Assembly: GCF_030815955.1 (NCBI RefSeq)
Contig: NZ_JAUSXK010000001.1
Span: 2,604,001-2,668,000 of the forward strand
DNA: 64,000 nucleotides
DNA from: Microbacterium murale
GTDB taxonomy: Bacteria; Actinomycetota; Actinomycetes; Actinomycetales; Microbacteriaceae
Direction of reading: 5' to 3'
Position numbers and translations under genes: made by a program. The stretch's first letter is position 1; each line of letters starts with the position of its first letter. Of this stretch, positions 31,873-40,949 are shown piece after piece. A model generated the notes under the pieces. It did not search any database. It was not told the DNA's origin and worked only from the letters and a program-made list of their open reading frames with translations.

Positions 31873-33603
31873 TCATTCCACGAGCTTGCCCTCGGACGAC
31901 ACCTCCCGCATGAGCGCCTGGATCTCGTCGGGCACGGGTGGGATCTCCTCGCGAGTCGCGCCAGTGGTCGGTGACCACACCAGGTTGACGCGCAGGGCCG
32001 GGTCCTCATCAGGGAAGTCGCTGCGGTTGTGGCATCCGCGGGTCTCGCGACGCTCGAGAGCGGCTTCGAGGGTCGCGCGCGCAGCCAGCGCCGACGCCTT
32101 CAGATCGAAGGCGTGTGCGAGATCCTGATAACCGGCGATGTCGGGATGGATGCCGATGTCGTTCATCCGTGCCTCGATCTGATCGAGCTCGGCGAGACCC
32201 GTGCGCAGCCCTACTTCTGACCGCACGACGCCGGCGTGATCGGTCAACGTGTTGCGGATAGCGCGCTGAAGGCCGCGGACGTTCTCCCGACCGTCTGCAG
32301 AGAGAAGATCGTCGATCTCGGCGCGCGCCTGCGCGATCGCCTCGGGAGATCGGCGCTGTGCATCGAGTGCCGCGGCGTGCTCTATCGCCGCCTGACCGAC
32401 GATCCGGCCGTAGACGAGAAGTTCGATCAGCGAGTTGCCGCCGAGGCGGTTCGCGCCGTGCAGCCCACTGGACGCCTCGCCGATCGCGTAGAGGCCGTCG
32501 ACGTCTGTGCCGTGGTCCTCTGGGCGCACCCATACGCCGCCCATCGAGTAGTGGGCGGTCGGCGCGATCTCGATCGGGTCCGTGGTGATGTCGAGCATCT
32601 GCAGTTCCATCATGGTCTGGTAGACGCGGGGGAGACGGGTCATGATCGTCTCGCGAGGCAGCTGCGATACGTCGAGCCAGACGCCACCGTTCTCTGTGCC
32701 GCGGCCCTCTTTGATCTCGGTGTAAGCGGCCAGGGCGACGCGGTCGCGGGTGGAGAGCTCCATCCGCTCCGGGTCGTACTTCTCCATGAAGCGCTCGCCG
32801 AGTGCGTTGCGCAGGATCCCGCCCTCCCCGCGCGCGGCTTCGGAGATCAGGGTGCCCGCCGCGCTCTCCGGTTCGATGATGCCGGACGGATGGAACTGCA
32901 CGAGTTCGGGGTCCCGCAGGCGCGCGCCCGCATCTACGGCCAGACGGAACGAGTCGCCGGTGTTCTCGTCGCGGCGCGACGACGTGCGGCGCCAGATGCG
33001 GGTGTGGCCGCCGGCCGCGAGGATCACGGAATCCGCATGGATGAGATAGCGGGTGCCGTCATTCTGATCGAATCCGTACGCACCGAACACGACGTTGTCG
33101 CGCACGAGGATGCGAGTGATGTAGACGTTGTCGAGGATCGGTACGTCGAGCTGCTCGGCTCGGCGTACCAGTGTGCGCTGGATCTCCAGCCCGGTGTAGT
33201 CACCGGCGAACGCGGTGCGGCGGAAGGTGTGCGCGCCGAAGAAGCGCTGCGAAATGCGCCCGTCGTCCTCGCGCGCGAAGTCCATGCCCCAGCGTTCGAG
33301 ATCGCGGATGCCTCGCTCGGCCCCCTGCGTCACGACCTCGACCGTATGCGGGTTGGCGAGCAGATAGCTCTCCTTGATGGTGTCGGCAGCGTGCTGCTGC
33401 CAGCTGTCGTCGGCATCCATCGTGCCGAGGGCGGCATTGATGCCGCCGGCTGCGAGAGAAGTGTGTGCGTCGTTACGAGGGCGCTTGCCGACAGCCAGCA
33501 CATCCACGCCGCGCTCGGCGACTTCGATCGCAGCGCGCAGGCCCGACCCTCCGGTGCCGATGACCAGGACGGTGGTGGAGATCTGTCGTTCGCGTGTGCT
33601 CAT
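31873..33603 (-). CDS. SdhA/FrdA-like FAD-dependent oxidoreductase
   Basis: 576 aa. Succinate dehydrogenase/fumarate reductase flavoprotein fold: FAD motif VIGTGGSGLRAAIE, HTSLAAGGINAALG with His 47 at the covalent-FAD position, VQFHPSGI, SEAARGEGG, the substrate Arg in STRDRVA and AHYSMGGVWV; then the helical C-terminal domain. No iron-sulfur or membrane-anchor gene is adjacent, so it may be a soluble or alternative FrdA/SdhA or an L-aspartate-oxidase relative. TAGCGT lies 6 nt before the ATG, and the divergent LysR gene has the same arrangement. Confidence 0.85.
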   Translation of the reverse strand: MSTRERQISTTVLVIGTGGSGLRAAIEVAERGVDVLAVGKRPRNDAHTSLAAGGINAALGTMDADDSWQQHAADTIKESYLLANPHTVEVVTQGAERGIRDLERWGMDFAREDDGRISQRFFGAHTFRRTAFAGDYTGLEIQRTLVRRAEQLDVPILDNVYITRILVRDNVVFGAYGFDQNDGTRYLIHADSVILAAGGHTRIWRRTSSRRDENTGDSFRLAVDAGARLRDPELVQFHPSGIIEPESAAGTLISEAARGEGGILRNALGERFMEKYDPERMELSTRDRVALAAYTEIKEGRGTENGGVWLDVSQLPRETIMTRLPRVYQTMMELQMLDITTDPIEIAPTAHYSMGGVWVRPEDHGTDVDGLYAIGEASSGLHGANRLGGNSLIELLVYGRIVGQAAIEHAAALDAQRRSPEAIAQARAEIDDLLSADGRENVRGLQRAIRNTLTDHAGVVRSEVGLRTGLAELDQIEARMNDIGIHPDIAGYQDLAHAFDLKASALAARATLEAALERRETRGCHNRSDFPDEDPALRVNLVWSPTTGATREEIPPVPDEIQALMREVSSEGKLVE

Positions 33604-33673
33604 GCTCCAACGCTAAGAACATCTCTGCGATAACTCCAATGCATAGTTTCACTGGTCCTGATAGCGTAAACAC

Positions 33674-34621
33674 ATGAACCTGGAGCAGTTGCGTGGTTTC
33701 GTCGAAGTGGCGGATCTCGGGCATTTCACGCGTGCCGCCGAGAGCCTGCATCTGGCGCAACCGTCGCTGAGTCGCCAGATCTCCTCGCTCGAGCAGGAAC
33801 TGGGCGCCGAATTGTTCCATCGCGCGCGCGGTAACATCTCGCTCACGTCAGCGGGGGAGACCCTCCTGCCACGCGCACGGCGGATGCTCGCGGATGCCGA
33901 CGCCATCCGCTCCGAGATGGCGGAGCTCGCCGGGCTCCAGCGCGGGCGCGTGCGCCTCGGCGCCAGCCCGACGCTCTGCATCAGTCTGGTCGCCGAGGCG
34001 ATGGGGGTGTTCCATGCGGCGCATCCAGGAGTGGAGCTGCTGCTCACAGAGGCCGGCTCGCACGTGCTCATCGAGCAGCTCTCTGCCGGCGCGCTCGACA
34101 TGGCGCTCATCACGTTGTCCGACCGGTTGCCCGTCACTGGGTCGGCCCTGGTGCGCACGCCGTTGCTGACCGAGGAGCTCGTGGTCGTCTCATCGGCGGC
34201 GCAGCCCCCCGTGACGACCGGCGTGGGCATCGACCTCGACGAGCTCGCTCGGCTGCCGCTCGTGTTCTTCGCGAACACCTATGACCTGCGCGCCACGACG
34301 GATGCTGCATTCCGTGCAGCCGGTCTCGCTCCGACGCCGGTGGTGGAGGGGGCGGAGATGGATGCTGTGCTGCGCTTCGTCGAGCGCGGCCTGGGCGTCG
34401 CGGTCGTACCCGCCATGGTTCTGCTCGATCGTCCGGAGCTCCGGTCGGTGCGCCTCGTCGATCCGCGTCTCGCCCGCACCATCGGTCTCGCCCACCGCTC
34501 CGACGTCAATCCGACGCGAGCCGCTGCGGCCATGCGCCGCGTGATCGTGCGCACGGCCCGCGAGCTCGTCGAGCGCGACCCGGACACGATGGCACTGGTG
34601 GCTGCCGCCGTCAGGCCGTGA
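33674..34621 (+). CDS. LysR-family regulator
   Basis: 315 aa. N-terminal winged helix (MNLEQLRGFVEVADLGHFTRAAESLHLAQPSLSRQISSLEQELGAELF) and a LysR substrate domain. Divergent from the flavoprotein gene across 70 nt that contain AACT-N9-AGTT (33632-33648), a possible LysR site; it most likely regulates that gene. Leaderless: TAGCGT 6 nt before ATG. Its 3' end overlaps the convergent hydrolase by 11 nt. Confidence 0.92.
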   Translation: MNLEQLRGFVEVADLGHFTRAAESLHLAQPSLSRQISSLEQELGAELFHRARGNISLTSAGETLLPRARRMLADADAIRSEMAELAGLQRGRVRLGASPTLCISLVAEAMGVFHAAHPGVELLLTEAGSHVLIEQLSAGALDMALITLSDRLPVTGSALVRTPLLTEELVVVSSAAQPPVTTGVGIDLDELARLPLVFFANTYDLRATTDAAFRAAGLAPTPVVEGAEMDAVLRFVERGLGVAVVPAMVLLDRPELRSVRLVDPRLARTIGLAHRSDVNPTRAAAAMRRVIVRTARELVERDPDTMALVAAAVRP

Positions 34622-35417
34622 CGCGGCGAAGCCGTTCAGCGAACTCGGCGGGATGCTCGACGAAGCCGGTGTGGTCGCCGGGGAATCGCTCGGGCGCGAT
34701 GTCGAGGAGATCAGCCAAGGCCGTCGCCGTCCGCTCGCACAGTTGACCCGCAGATTCCGCTCCGATGCCGACGATGATCGGAGCGCCGGCCCGCAGCAGA
34801 TCGACGCGAGGCGCCCAGTACACGCTCGCGCGGTACTCGTGGAAGAACCAGTACGCCTCATCGGCGACGGTCTGCGGATCACGGTCGCCGCCGAAGATCT
34901 CCTGGAGCATGCCAGGAGGAACGTCGATCGTCGCCTGGCGGAAGAACCGTTCCCAGGCACCGACGACATCGCCGGATCCGTACACCGCGATCATCTCCTC
35001 CGTCATCCTCCGCTGACCTGCAGCATCGTCGAGCAGCGTGATGAGCGGTGGCTCGTGGGCGATGACGGTTGCCGTGAGTTCGGGGTGGTCCTGGGCGAAG
35101 GCGAGCGCGGTGACTGCTCCGCCACTCGACCCCAGCACGATCGCGGCGCCGGCGTCGACATGACGGACCAGGGCCGCGAGGTCATTCGCACGTTGCTCCG
35201 CCGTCGAATCAGCGGTGCTGTCGAGGAGGGTGCTCCGGCGAATCCCGCGCGGATCGGCTGTCAGAACGGTGTGATCGGAGGCCAGGGCGTCCGCGAGGCC
35301 GTTGAAGGGCTCGGCGTCCATCGGGGCGCCGATCAGCGCGATGAGCGGCCCATCGCCGCGGACCTCGTAGTGGAGTCGCGCGTCGGCGACGTCGAGGGTG
35401 GCTGTCGTGATCTTCAT
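34611..35417 (-). CDS. Alpha/beta hydrolase
   Basis: 268 aa. Alpha/beta hydrolase: VRGDGPLIALIG, nucleophile Ser in LGSSGGAV, late His in FPGDHTGFVEHP; the acid residue is not certain. Substrate unknown. The ATG (AAGGAG upstream) overlaps the stop of the MFS gene by 4 nt, so the two are co-translated. The open frame continues 385 codons further upstream only as a shadow of that MFS gene. Confidence 0.9.
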   Translation of the reverse strand: MKITTATLDVADARLHYEVRGDGPLIALIGAPMDAEPFNGLADALASDHTVLTADPRGIRRSTLLDSTADSTAEQRANDLAALVRHVDAGAAIVLGSSGGAVTALAFAQDHPELTATVIAHEPPLITLLDDAAGQRRMTEEMIAVYGSGDVVGAWERFFRQATIDVPPGMLQEIFGGDRDPQTVADEAYWFFHEYRASVYWAPRVDLLRAGAPIIVGIGAESAGQLCERTATALADLLDIAPERFPGDHTGFVEHPAEFAERLRRVTA

Positions 35418-36643
35418 TGTGATTCTCCTTGTTGGGTGGATGATGCAGGGGACGGGATCGGGCGTGCGTTCGATTGGAAGCGGTCGATGATCGCGGGCGC
35501 GCACGCCGACACGGCGAGTGCGAGCGCCAGGGGGATGGCCAGCGCGGCGGTCAGGGAGCTGAACTCGGCGACGACGCCGATCAGGGCGGGGCCGATGAGC
35601 CCGCCGCCATAGCTGATCGTCGCGACGATCGAGAGCACGCCAGGTGTGACGCCTGCAGCGGCGAGAGTGCCTATGGTGATCGGCCAGACCAGTGCTGCTC
35701 CTGCGCCGGTGAGGAACCATCCGGTGGCAGCGCAGAGTGTCGACCCGCCCGATGGCAGTGACGGGGAGAGTATGACGAGAAAATACCCGCAGGCGCCGAT
35801 GACCCCGGTCAGACGCAACGTGCGTCGCGCCCCGAGCGTCGAACGGAGACGATCGCCGGTGAACCGCATGATCGTCATCGCGCCGAAGAACAGTGCGTAC
35901 ATCAGGGAGCCGGTCGCGGGGGTCGCTCCCAGCTCGTGCGTCGCATGCACGCCCGCCCAGTCCACGGCCGCGCCCTCTGCGATGAAGGCGGCCGTGCCGA
36001 GCGCTCCGAGAGCGGCGGTCCATCCCCACATCTCGCGTCGCATCCGAGTCTGAGGGACCGTTGCGACCTGCGCCGGCGAGGTCAGGTCGTGCGTGCTCGC
36101 CAGAGCGCGCCCGAGCAACGAAGCGACGGCCGCGATCGCCACCGCACCCGCCGCCGTCACCACGCGAGCATCGAGCCCGATGTGCAGGAGTCCTGAGACG
36201 ACGAGGCCACCGCCTGCGGCGCCAAGGGTCCAGTATCCGTGCATGCGCGCGATCACCGGTCGCCCCGCGGCTCGTTCGACAGACATCGCCGATGCGCTGA
36301 GCCCTACGTTCAGTGTTCCGCTGGCGACTCCGAACAGAGCTGTCGCGGCGATCAACGCCCCGAAGGAAGGCATGGCACCGGCAGCGCCGAGCGAGACCGC
36401 GGCCGCGGGAAACGCCGAACGCACGATGGTGACGTGTGTCACCCGGCCGGCCAGCCGCCCAGCGACCGGCATCGCAACGGATGCACCGGCGGCCAGCACC
36501 AGCAGGACGATCGCGAGTCCGCCCGGACCGAGACTCAGTCGCGCGTCGAGCGAGGGGAGGCCGGCGCCCCACAACGCGGTCAGCAGACCGGTGAACCCGT
36601 GAAGTGCCGTCACCATCGTCCGCTCAGTCCTGATGCTGTCCAT
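35414..36643 (-). CDS. MFS transporter
   Basis: 409 aa, 12 predicted membrane segments (LTALWGAGLPSLDARLSLG then MPVAGRLAGRVTH as the loop-2 motif). It resembles the Ynf/YbjJ-like sugar or drug exporter branch. Substrate unknown. ATG 36643 is preferred over the upstream 36706. Operon with the hydrolase; divergent from a LysR gene that may regulate both. Confidence 0.87.
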   Translation of the reverse strand: MDSIRTERTMVTALHGFTGLLTALWGAGLPSLDARLSLGPGGLAIVLLVLAAGASVAMPVAGRLAGRVTHVTIVRSAFPAAAVSLGAAGAMPSFGALIAATALFGVASGTLNVGLSASAMSVERAAGRPVIARMHGYWTLGAAGGGLVVSGLLHIGLDARVVTAAGAVAIAAVASLLGRALASTHDLTSPAQVATVPQTRMRREMWGWTAALGALGTAAFIAEGAAVDWAGVHATHELGATPATGSLMYALFFGAMTIMRFTGDRLRSTLGARRTLRLTGVIGACGYFLVILSPSLPSGGSTLCAATGWFLTGAGAALVWPITIGTLAAAGVTPGVLSIVATISYGGGLIGPALIGVVAEFSSLTAALAIPLALALAVSACAPAIIDRFQSNARPIPSPASSTQQGESQ

Positions 36644-36731
36644 ACGTCCACACTCGTCTGGAGCGGCGGTCGAACTCCAACACCCATCGGCGTAGGATTC
36701 ACCCACATCTGTTGTGAATCAAGGGGCCGAG

Positions 36732-37676
36732 ATGTCGGATGAACTGGAGCTGCGGCTGCTGCGGCACTTCATCGTCGTGGCGGAGGAACTGCACTTCAGC
36801 CGCGCCGCCGAGCGACTCTTCATCGCGCAGCAGGCACTCAGCCGCGACATCCGGCGTCTTGAGGAGCGGGTGGGAACGCCGCTGTTCGACCGGTCGACCC
36901 GACGCGTGGCGTTGACGCAGGCAGGACGCCGTCTGCTGCCGCGAGCCAAGGAGCTTCTCGGGTTGCACGACCTTGCCATGCGGGAGCTTCGGGAAGAGGT
37001 TCCGCTGGTCGTCGACGTCGTGAATTCCGTCTTCGCGCCGGCCCGAGTCCTGGACGCAGCACGGCGGCGGGCACCTGAACTCGAGTTCTTCGCGCTGTAC
37101 GGCAGTGCCAACAGCCTCGCAGACGTGATCCCCGATGCGCGTCGTGCCGATGTGTCATTCGGGTGGTTGCGACGCCCCGGATCGGACCTGCGGTCGCAGT
37201 CGGTCAGATACGAGCGTCTCGCAGTGCTGATCCCCGAGACCCATGGCCTTGCCGCGCTCGACGAGGTCCCCCTCGAGATGCTGCGGGACACGCGGGTGTG
37301 CTCGAGAGCGGGAGACCATGTGACGGCGGGATGGGTGGAGGCGACGAGTCAGCTTCTCGCGCCGTTCGGCATCGATCCGACGATCGGGCACCCGCCGGTT
37401 CCCGGCGGCGACGAACTCGCCCAGCATCTGCGGGTCAGGCAGGCTCCGATTCTCGCCCTGATGTCGCAACCGCCGGTGGCCGATGCGGTGCTGCGTCCGA
37501 TCGTCGATCCGATCCCGCTCTACCCGTGGACGATGACGTGGCGTGCCGACGTGGAGCACGAGGGTGTTCGTGCGTTGCGCGAAGCCGCAGCGGAGCTCGC
37601 GGCATCTCGAGGGTGGCTGGACATTCCGGACGGCGCCTGGCTCCTCGAGCCCGGGAACAGGACGATTCTCCGCTGA
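36732..37676 (+). CDS. LysR-family regulator
   Basis: 314 aa. Helix-turn-helix LRHFIVVAEELHFSRAAERLFIAQQALSRDIRRLEERVGTPLFDR and a LysR effector domain. AAGGGG ends 6 nt before ATG 36732; the GTG at 36714 is less likely. Divergent from the MFS-hydrolase pair, 88 nt between starts, hence their probable regulator. The stop is 4 nt from the convergent EamA gene. Confidence 0.91.
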   Translation: MSDELELRLLRHFIVVAEELHFSRAAERLFIAQQALSRDIRRLEERVGTPLFDRSTRRVALTQAGRRLLPRAKELLGLHDLAMRELREEVPLVVDVVNSVFAPARVLDAARRRAPELEFFALYGSANSLADVIPDARRADVSFGWLRRPGSDLRSQSVRYERLAVLIPETHGLAALDEVPLEMLRDTRVCSRAGDHVTAGWVEATSQLLAPFGIDPTIGHPPVPGGDELAQHLRVRQAPILALMSQPPVADAVLRPIVDPIPLYPWTMTWRADVEHEGVRALREAAAELAASRGWLDIPDGAWLLEPGNRTILR

Positions 37677-37680
37677 ATGG

Positions 37681-38607
37681 TCACACTCGCGCGTTCCGAG
37701 CATCGGTCGCCGTCGCCGCCGGCGTCGTTCGGCTGCGCCTGGCATTGACCAGCGCGATGCTGCCCAGTACGAGGCCGATGCCCAGCATCTGCAGTGCGCT
37801 GAGCGTCTCGCCGCTGATCAGCACACCGAGTGCGACACCCGTCACGGGGTTGAGCAGCCCGATCACGCCGACGACACCGGCGGGCAGATGCCGGAAGCCG
37901 CTGAACCAGCAGAAGAAGCCGAGAGCGGTCGCGATCAGGCTGACGTATGCGAACGCAGTGAGCTCACTGGGGGAGACGGCTGGCGGCGGTCCCTCGAACA
38001 GTGCGGCGACGATCGTCAGTTCGATGCCGCCGACGAGCAGCTGCCACGCCGTGACGGTGAGGACGGGCGTGCCGTCGTTCCAACGCTTCATGAGGATCGC
38101 CCCGAGGGCCGACATCGCCATGGACGCGAACGACGCTGCGATGCCCCAGATGTCGAGCCGTCCTGTGGCGGTGCCGACGATGAGCAGCACGCCTGCGGCG
38201 CCGACGCCGGCGCCGATCAGGACACGCGGGCTCGGACGCTCATGCAGGATCAGCCAGGCGAACGCCGCGATCATCAGTGGCGCCACCGAGGTGATGGAGG
38301 CCGCGACGCTGGAGGGAAGCAGCTGAGCGGCCACGTAGACCAGGCAGAAGAACAGCCCCATGTTCAACGTGCCGAGCACGATGGATCGCCACCACCAGGC
38401 ACCGCGGGGGAGTCGCCTGACGACGAGCAGCAGGACGAGCCCGGCCGGCAGTGCGCGAATGGCCGACCCCCAGAGCGGCGAGTCGGCCGGCAGGAACTCA
38501 CGTGTGACCCAATAGGTGGAACCGAAGACGATCGGTCCGATCGCGGCGATGAGCGGCCACCGTGCCGCACTCCAGAGGTGGAGCAGTCGACGCGAATTAG
38601 TTTCCAT
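37681..38607 (-). CDS. EamA-family (DMT) transporter
   Basis: 308 aa with ten predicted membrane segments as two EamA repeats (IAAIGPIVFGSTYWVTREFLPADSPLWGSAIRALPAGLVLLL and the second at about 160-290). Drug/metabolite exporter; substrate unknown. The ATG lies inside the palindrome GTTTCCATGGAAAC, and TATACT is 7 nt upstream, predicting a leaderless message that the divergent MarR can block. Confidence 0.9.
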   Translation of the reverse strand: METNSRRLLHLWSAARWPLIAAIGPIVFGSTYWVTREFLPADSPLWGSAIRALPAGLVLLLVVRRLPRGAWWWRSIVLGTLNMGLFFCLVYVAAQLLPSSVAASITSVAPLMIAAFAWLILHERPSPRVLIGAGVGAAGVLLIVGTATGRLDIWGIAASFASMAMSALGAILMKRWNDGTPVLTVTAWQLLVGGIELTIVAALFEGPPPAVSPSELTAFAYVSLIATALGFFCWFSGFRHLPAGVVGVIGLLNPVTGVALGVLISGETLSALQMLGIGLVLGSIALVNARRSRTTPAATATDARNARV

Positions 38608-38633
38608 GGAAACAAGTATACGTTCCGCGGAAA
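38600..38633. promoter_or_regulatory. Twin palindromes of the MarR/EamA promoter region
   Basis: GTTTCCATGGAAAC (38600-38613) contains the EamA start codon; a related TTCCGCGGAA (38623-38632) lies with its centre 21 nt away, two helical turns. Between them is the EamA -10 (TATACT on the minus strand) and just after them the MarR -10 (TAAGAT, 38635-38640). Likely MarR sites repressing both genes. Confidence 0.7.
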
Positions 38634-38647
38634 GTAAGATCGATCCC

Positions 38648-39133
38648 ATGCTTGAGATCGATCGAGTCGCGCGTTTCGTCGAGCAATGGCGCGAGCAGCG
38701 TCCCGATCTCGATCCGAGCCCGATGGCGATCATCGGACGGATGCGGCGGGTCTCGGATGACTTCACCGCCTCGCTCATCGAGAACTATCGCCGGTTCGGG
38801 ATCGGCGAGGGGGAGTTCGACGTGCTGTGCGCGCTGCGTCGCGCGGGCGACCCGTTCGCCCTGCCGCAGGGTGAGATCGCGGAGCACACCATGGTGACCG
38901 CAGGGGCGACATCGAAGCGGGTGGACCGCCTGATGGCCGGCGGCCTGGTCTCACGGCAGCCGCTCGCCGTCGACGGACGTGGTCGTGTCGTGACATTGAC
39001 GGGGCGTGGACGTGCCTTGATCGACGAGATGTATCCCATCCACCTGGCGACCGAAGAGGCGTTGCTCGCGCCGCTGGACGCGACTGAACGCGCTCAGCTC
39101 GAAGCGCTGCTGGTCAAGCTCGCCATCGGCTGA
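38648..39133 (+). CDS. MarR-family regulator
   Basis: 161 aa. MarR winged helix: FGIGEGEFDVLCALRRAGDPFALPQGEIAEHTMVTAGATSKRVDRLMAGGLVSRQPLAVDGRGRVVTLTGRGRAL. Start ATG 38648 follows TAAGAT by 7 nt (leaderless). It shares two palindromes with the divergent EamA exporter, its probable target. Confidence 0.92.
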   Translation: MLEIDRVARFVEQWREQRPDLDPSPMAIIGRMRRVSDDFTASLIENYRRFGIGEGEFDVLCALRRAGDPFALPQGEIAEHTMVTAGATSKRVDRLMAGGLVSRQPLAVDGRGRVVTLTGRGRALIDEMYPIHLATEEALLAPLDATERAQLEALLVKLAIG

Positions 39134-39145
39134 CGTAGACTCAAG

Positions 39146-40153
39146 TCAGTTCTGCTTCGACGCCCGCGGATGCAGAACACCGGATGCTGCGCCGAGCGCC
39201 GCTCCGACGAGAGTGTCCACGATCCGCTCCCACGCGACCTCCATCGACCCGATCTCCCCGGTCGCCGCTCCGGTGAGCAGCAGCACGAGCGGCGTGATGA
39301 ACACCAGCGCGAGGGCGTAGTTGCGGATGACGACGAGCTCGATCGTGAATTGCAGCGTGCCGAGCAGGAGCGCAAGCCACAGCCCGGACGGATGCAGCAG
39401 CGAGAGCAGAGCGTATGCGCCGACGCCGACCACTGTGCCCAGCATCCGGTGCAGACCGCGTTGGAATGCCGCTCTGCGGGCCGCGGCCACACCGATCACT
39501 GCGACGGCCGCGCCGACGATCCAGTAACTCCGGCCCGGGTCGACGATCAGGCCGAGAAGCACTCCGAGCACGGAGACGATGGCGACGCGAACCAGCAGAG
39601 TGCGAGCGCCCGCATCCAGCGCCGGACCCGGCAGCAGGTCGCGCAGCGGACGCGCCCGTTTCGCCCGCACCGTCGGCAGCAGCAGAGGTGTCAGAGTCAC
39701 GAGGTACGAGAACACGCAACCGGCTGCGAACGCCGCGATGTATGCAAGCGGTGAGATCTTCGAGCCGGCGATCACATGGGCGGACAACCCGAACACCAGC
39801 ACGAAGAACAGCGGTCCCGGCGGACCCAGCCTGAACCCGAACGCCAGAGCTGCACTGACGATCGCGACGACCACGACGCCGACGCTCACGAGCCACGGAT
39901 CGCCCGCCACGAGAACGCCGAGCACAGCGCTGGCGATCAGCCCCGCACCGACGAACGGCAGTACCTTCGCGCGCTCGACAACGGGTGAGAACCCCGCGAA
40001 CAGCACCGTGAAGGCGCCGGAAGCGGCGATGAAGCCGAGGACCGGCAGCCCGACCAGCGTCATGACCGTGATCGGCACGGCGAGCCCGAGCGCCGCCTGA
40101 AGTCCCAGCTGCCAACGAGGACCGGGCGACGGGCCGAAGGCGAAGAGACTCAC
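39146..40153 (-). CDS. FUSC-family membrane protein
   Basis: 335 aa with two blocks of membrane helices (about 15-160 and 205-325), as in FUSC/aromatic-acid-exporter-like proteins; the second block WIVGAAVAVIGVAAARRAAFQRGLHRMLGTVVGVGAYALL carries the R-G-x-x-R-x-x-G-T conserved stretch of that family. Substrate unknown. GGGAGGA precedes GTG 40153; the start is 4 nt after the erm stop, so both form an operon. Convergent with MarR. Confidence 0.85.
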   Translation of the reverse strand: MSLFAFGPSPGPRWQLGLQAALGLAVPITVMTLVGLPVLGFIAASGAFTVLFAGFSPVVERAKVLPFVGAGLIASAVLGVLVAGDPWLVSVGVVVVAIVSAALAFGFRLGPPGPLFFVLVFGLSAHVIAGSKISPLAYIAAFAAGCVFSYLVTLTPLLLPTVRAKRARPLRDLLPGPALDAGARTLLVRVAIVSVLGVLLGLIVDPGRSYWIVGAAVAVIGVAAARRAAFQRGLHRMLGTVVGVGAYALLSLLHPSGLWLALLLGTLQFTIELVVIRNYALALVFITPLVLLLTGAATGEIGSMEVAWERIVDTLVGAALGAASGVLHPRASKQN

Positions 40154-40157
40154 AGAA

Positions 40158-40943
40158 CTATTGTCCTCCCTTCCTCCGGACGCCCTCGTCGAGGAGTCGC
40201 CACAGACATGCCCACTGTGCGGGCGAGAGATCTCTCGGCAGTGCCGCTCGTGCGACACCGGCTTCACCGAGCGCCCGAACTATGCCCTGCGGCGGATGTC
40301 CGATCCCGCGGAGGATCTGCCGGATGCCGTTGCCAGGACTTCGGAAGACGGCGCCGACGAATCGTTCGAAACGGCGCCGCTCACGATGGTCGATGAGTGG
40401 AGATGCGCGGCGCTCGATCGAGAGTATGCCGCCGTCCACCGCCGGCATCGGGCGGAAGTGGCGCGCCGGAACGCGGTCGTGCAGACGGAAGGTGTACCAG
40501 GGGCCGGCCTGAGCTGTCATCATGGTCGCACCTCCGACGCCGGCGCGCTTGCGTGCGACCTCCCACTGGGTGAGGAGGATCGCGTGCTGCCATCCCTCCG
40601 CGTCCATCAACCTGCGCAGCAGCGGTGTCGTCAGGTGGAACGGGATGTTCCCGACGATCACCGGTCGGGTCAGCGGCTCGTGCATGGCATCGGCGTGATG
40701 GATGCTGGCCCCGTGGACGCGGCTGCGCAGCCGGTCCACACGTCGCACATCGATGTCGATGGCGCGGAGGTCCCGCCCCAATCGGGCGAGGTGCCGCGTG
40801 AGAGCACCGTCGCCGGCACCGATCTCGAGGATCGGACCGTCGGTGGCTGCGGTCAGCGTCGTGATGCGCTGCAGCGTCGGGCGGTGGATGAGAAAGTTCT
40901 GGCCGAGTTCGTGTCGGCCACCGGTATGGGATCGAGGTCGCAA
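40158..40943 (-). CDS. erm: 23S rRNA (adenine-N6)-dimethyltransferase, Erm family
   Basis: 261 aa. Erm hallmarks: HELGQNFL near residue 12, SAM motif ILEIGAGDGALT, DAMHEPL, and the catalytic GNIPFHLTTPLLRRLM; later RPMPAVDGGILSIERR. Erm methylates A2058 of 23S rRNA and gives macrolide-lincosamide-streptogramin resistance; KsgA, the relative acting on 16S rRNA, differs in these motifs. The start is TTG 40943 with GGAG 6-7 nt upstream; the nearby ATG is out of frame. It sits behind a hairpin-rich leader and is followed by a FUSC gene. Confidence 0.88.
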   Translation of the reverse strand: MRPRSHTGGRHELGQNFLIHRPTLQRITTLTAATDGPILEIGAGDGALTRHLARLGRDLRAIDIDVRRVDRLRSRVHGASIHHADAMHEPLTRPVIVGNIPFHLTTPLLRRLMDAEGWQHAILLTQWEVARKRAGVGGATMMTAQAGPWYTFRLHDRVPARHFRPMPAVDGGILSIERRASPLIDHRERRRFERFVGAVFRSPGNGIRQILRGIGHPPQGIVRALGEAGVARAALPRDLSPAQWACLWRLLDEGVRRKGGQ

Positions 40944-40949
40944 GATGCG

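Noticed and set aside
35418..36572. Upstream extension of the alpha/beta hydrolase frame (total 653 codons)
   Set aside because: Arg/Gly-rich shadow of the MFS gene in the same strand; AAGGAG marks the true start at 35417.
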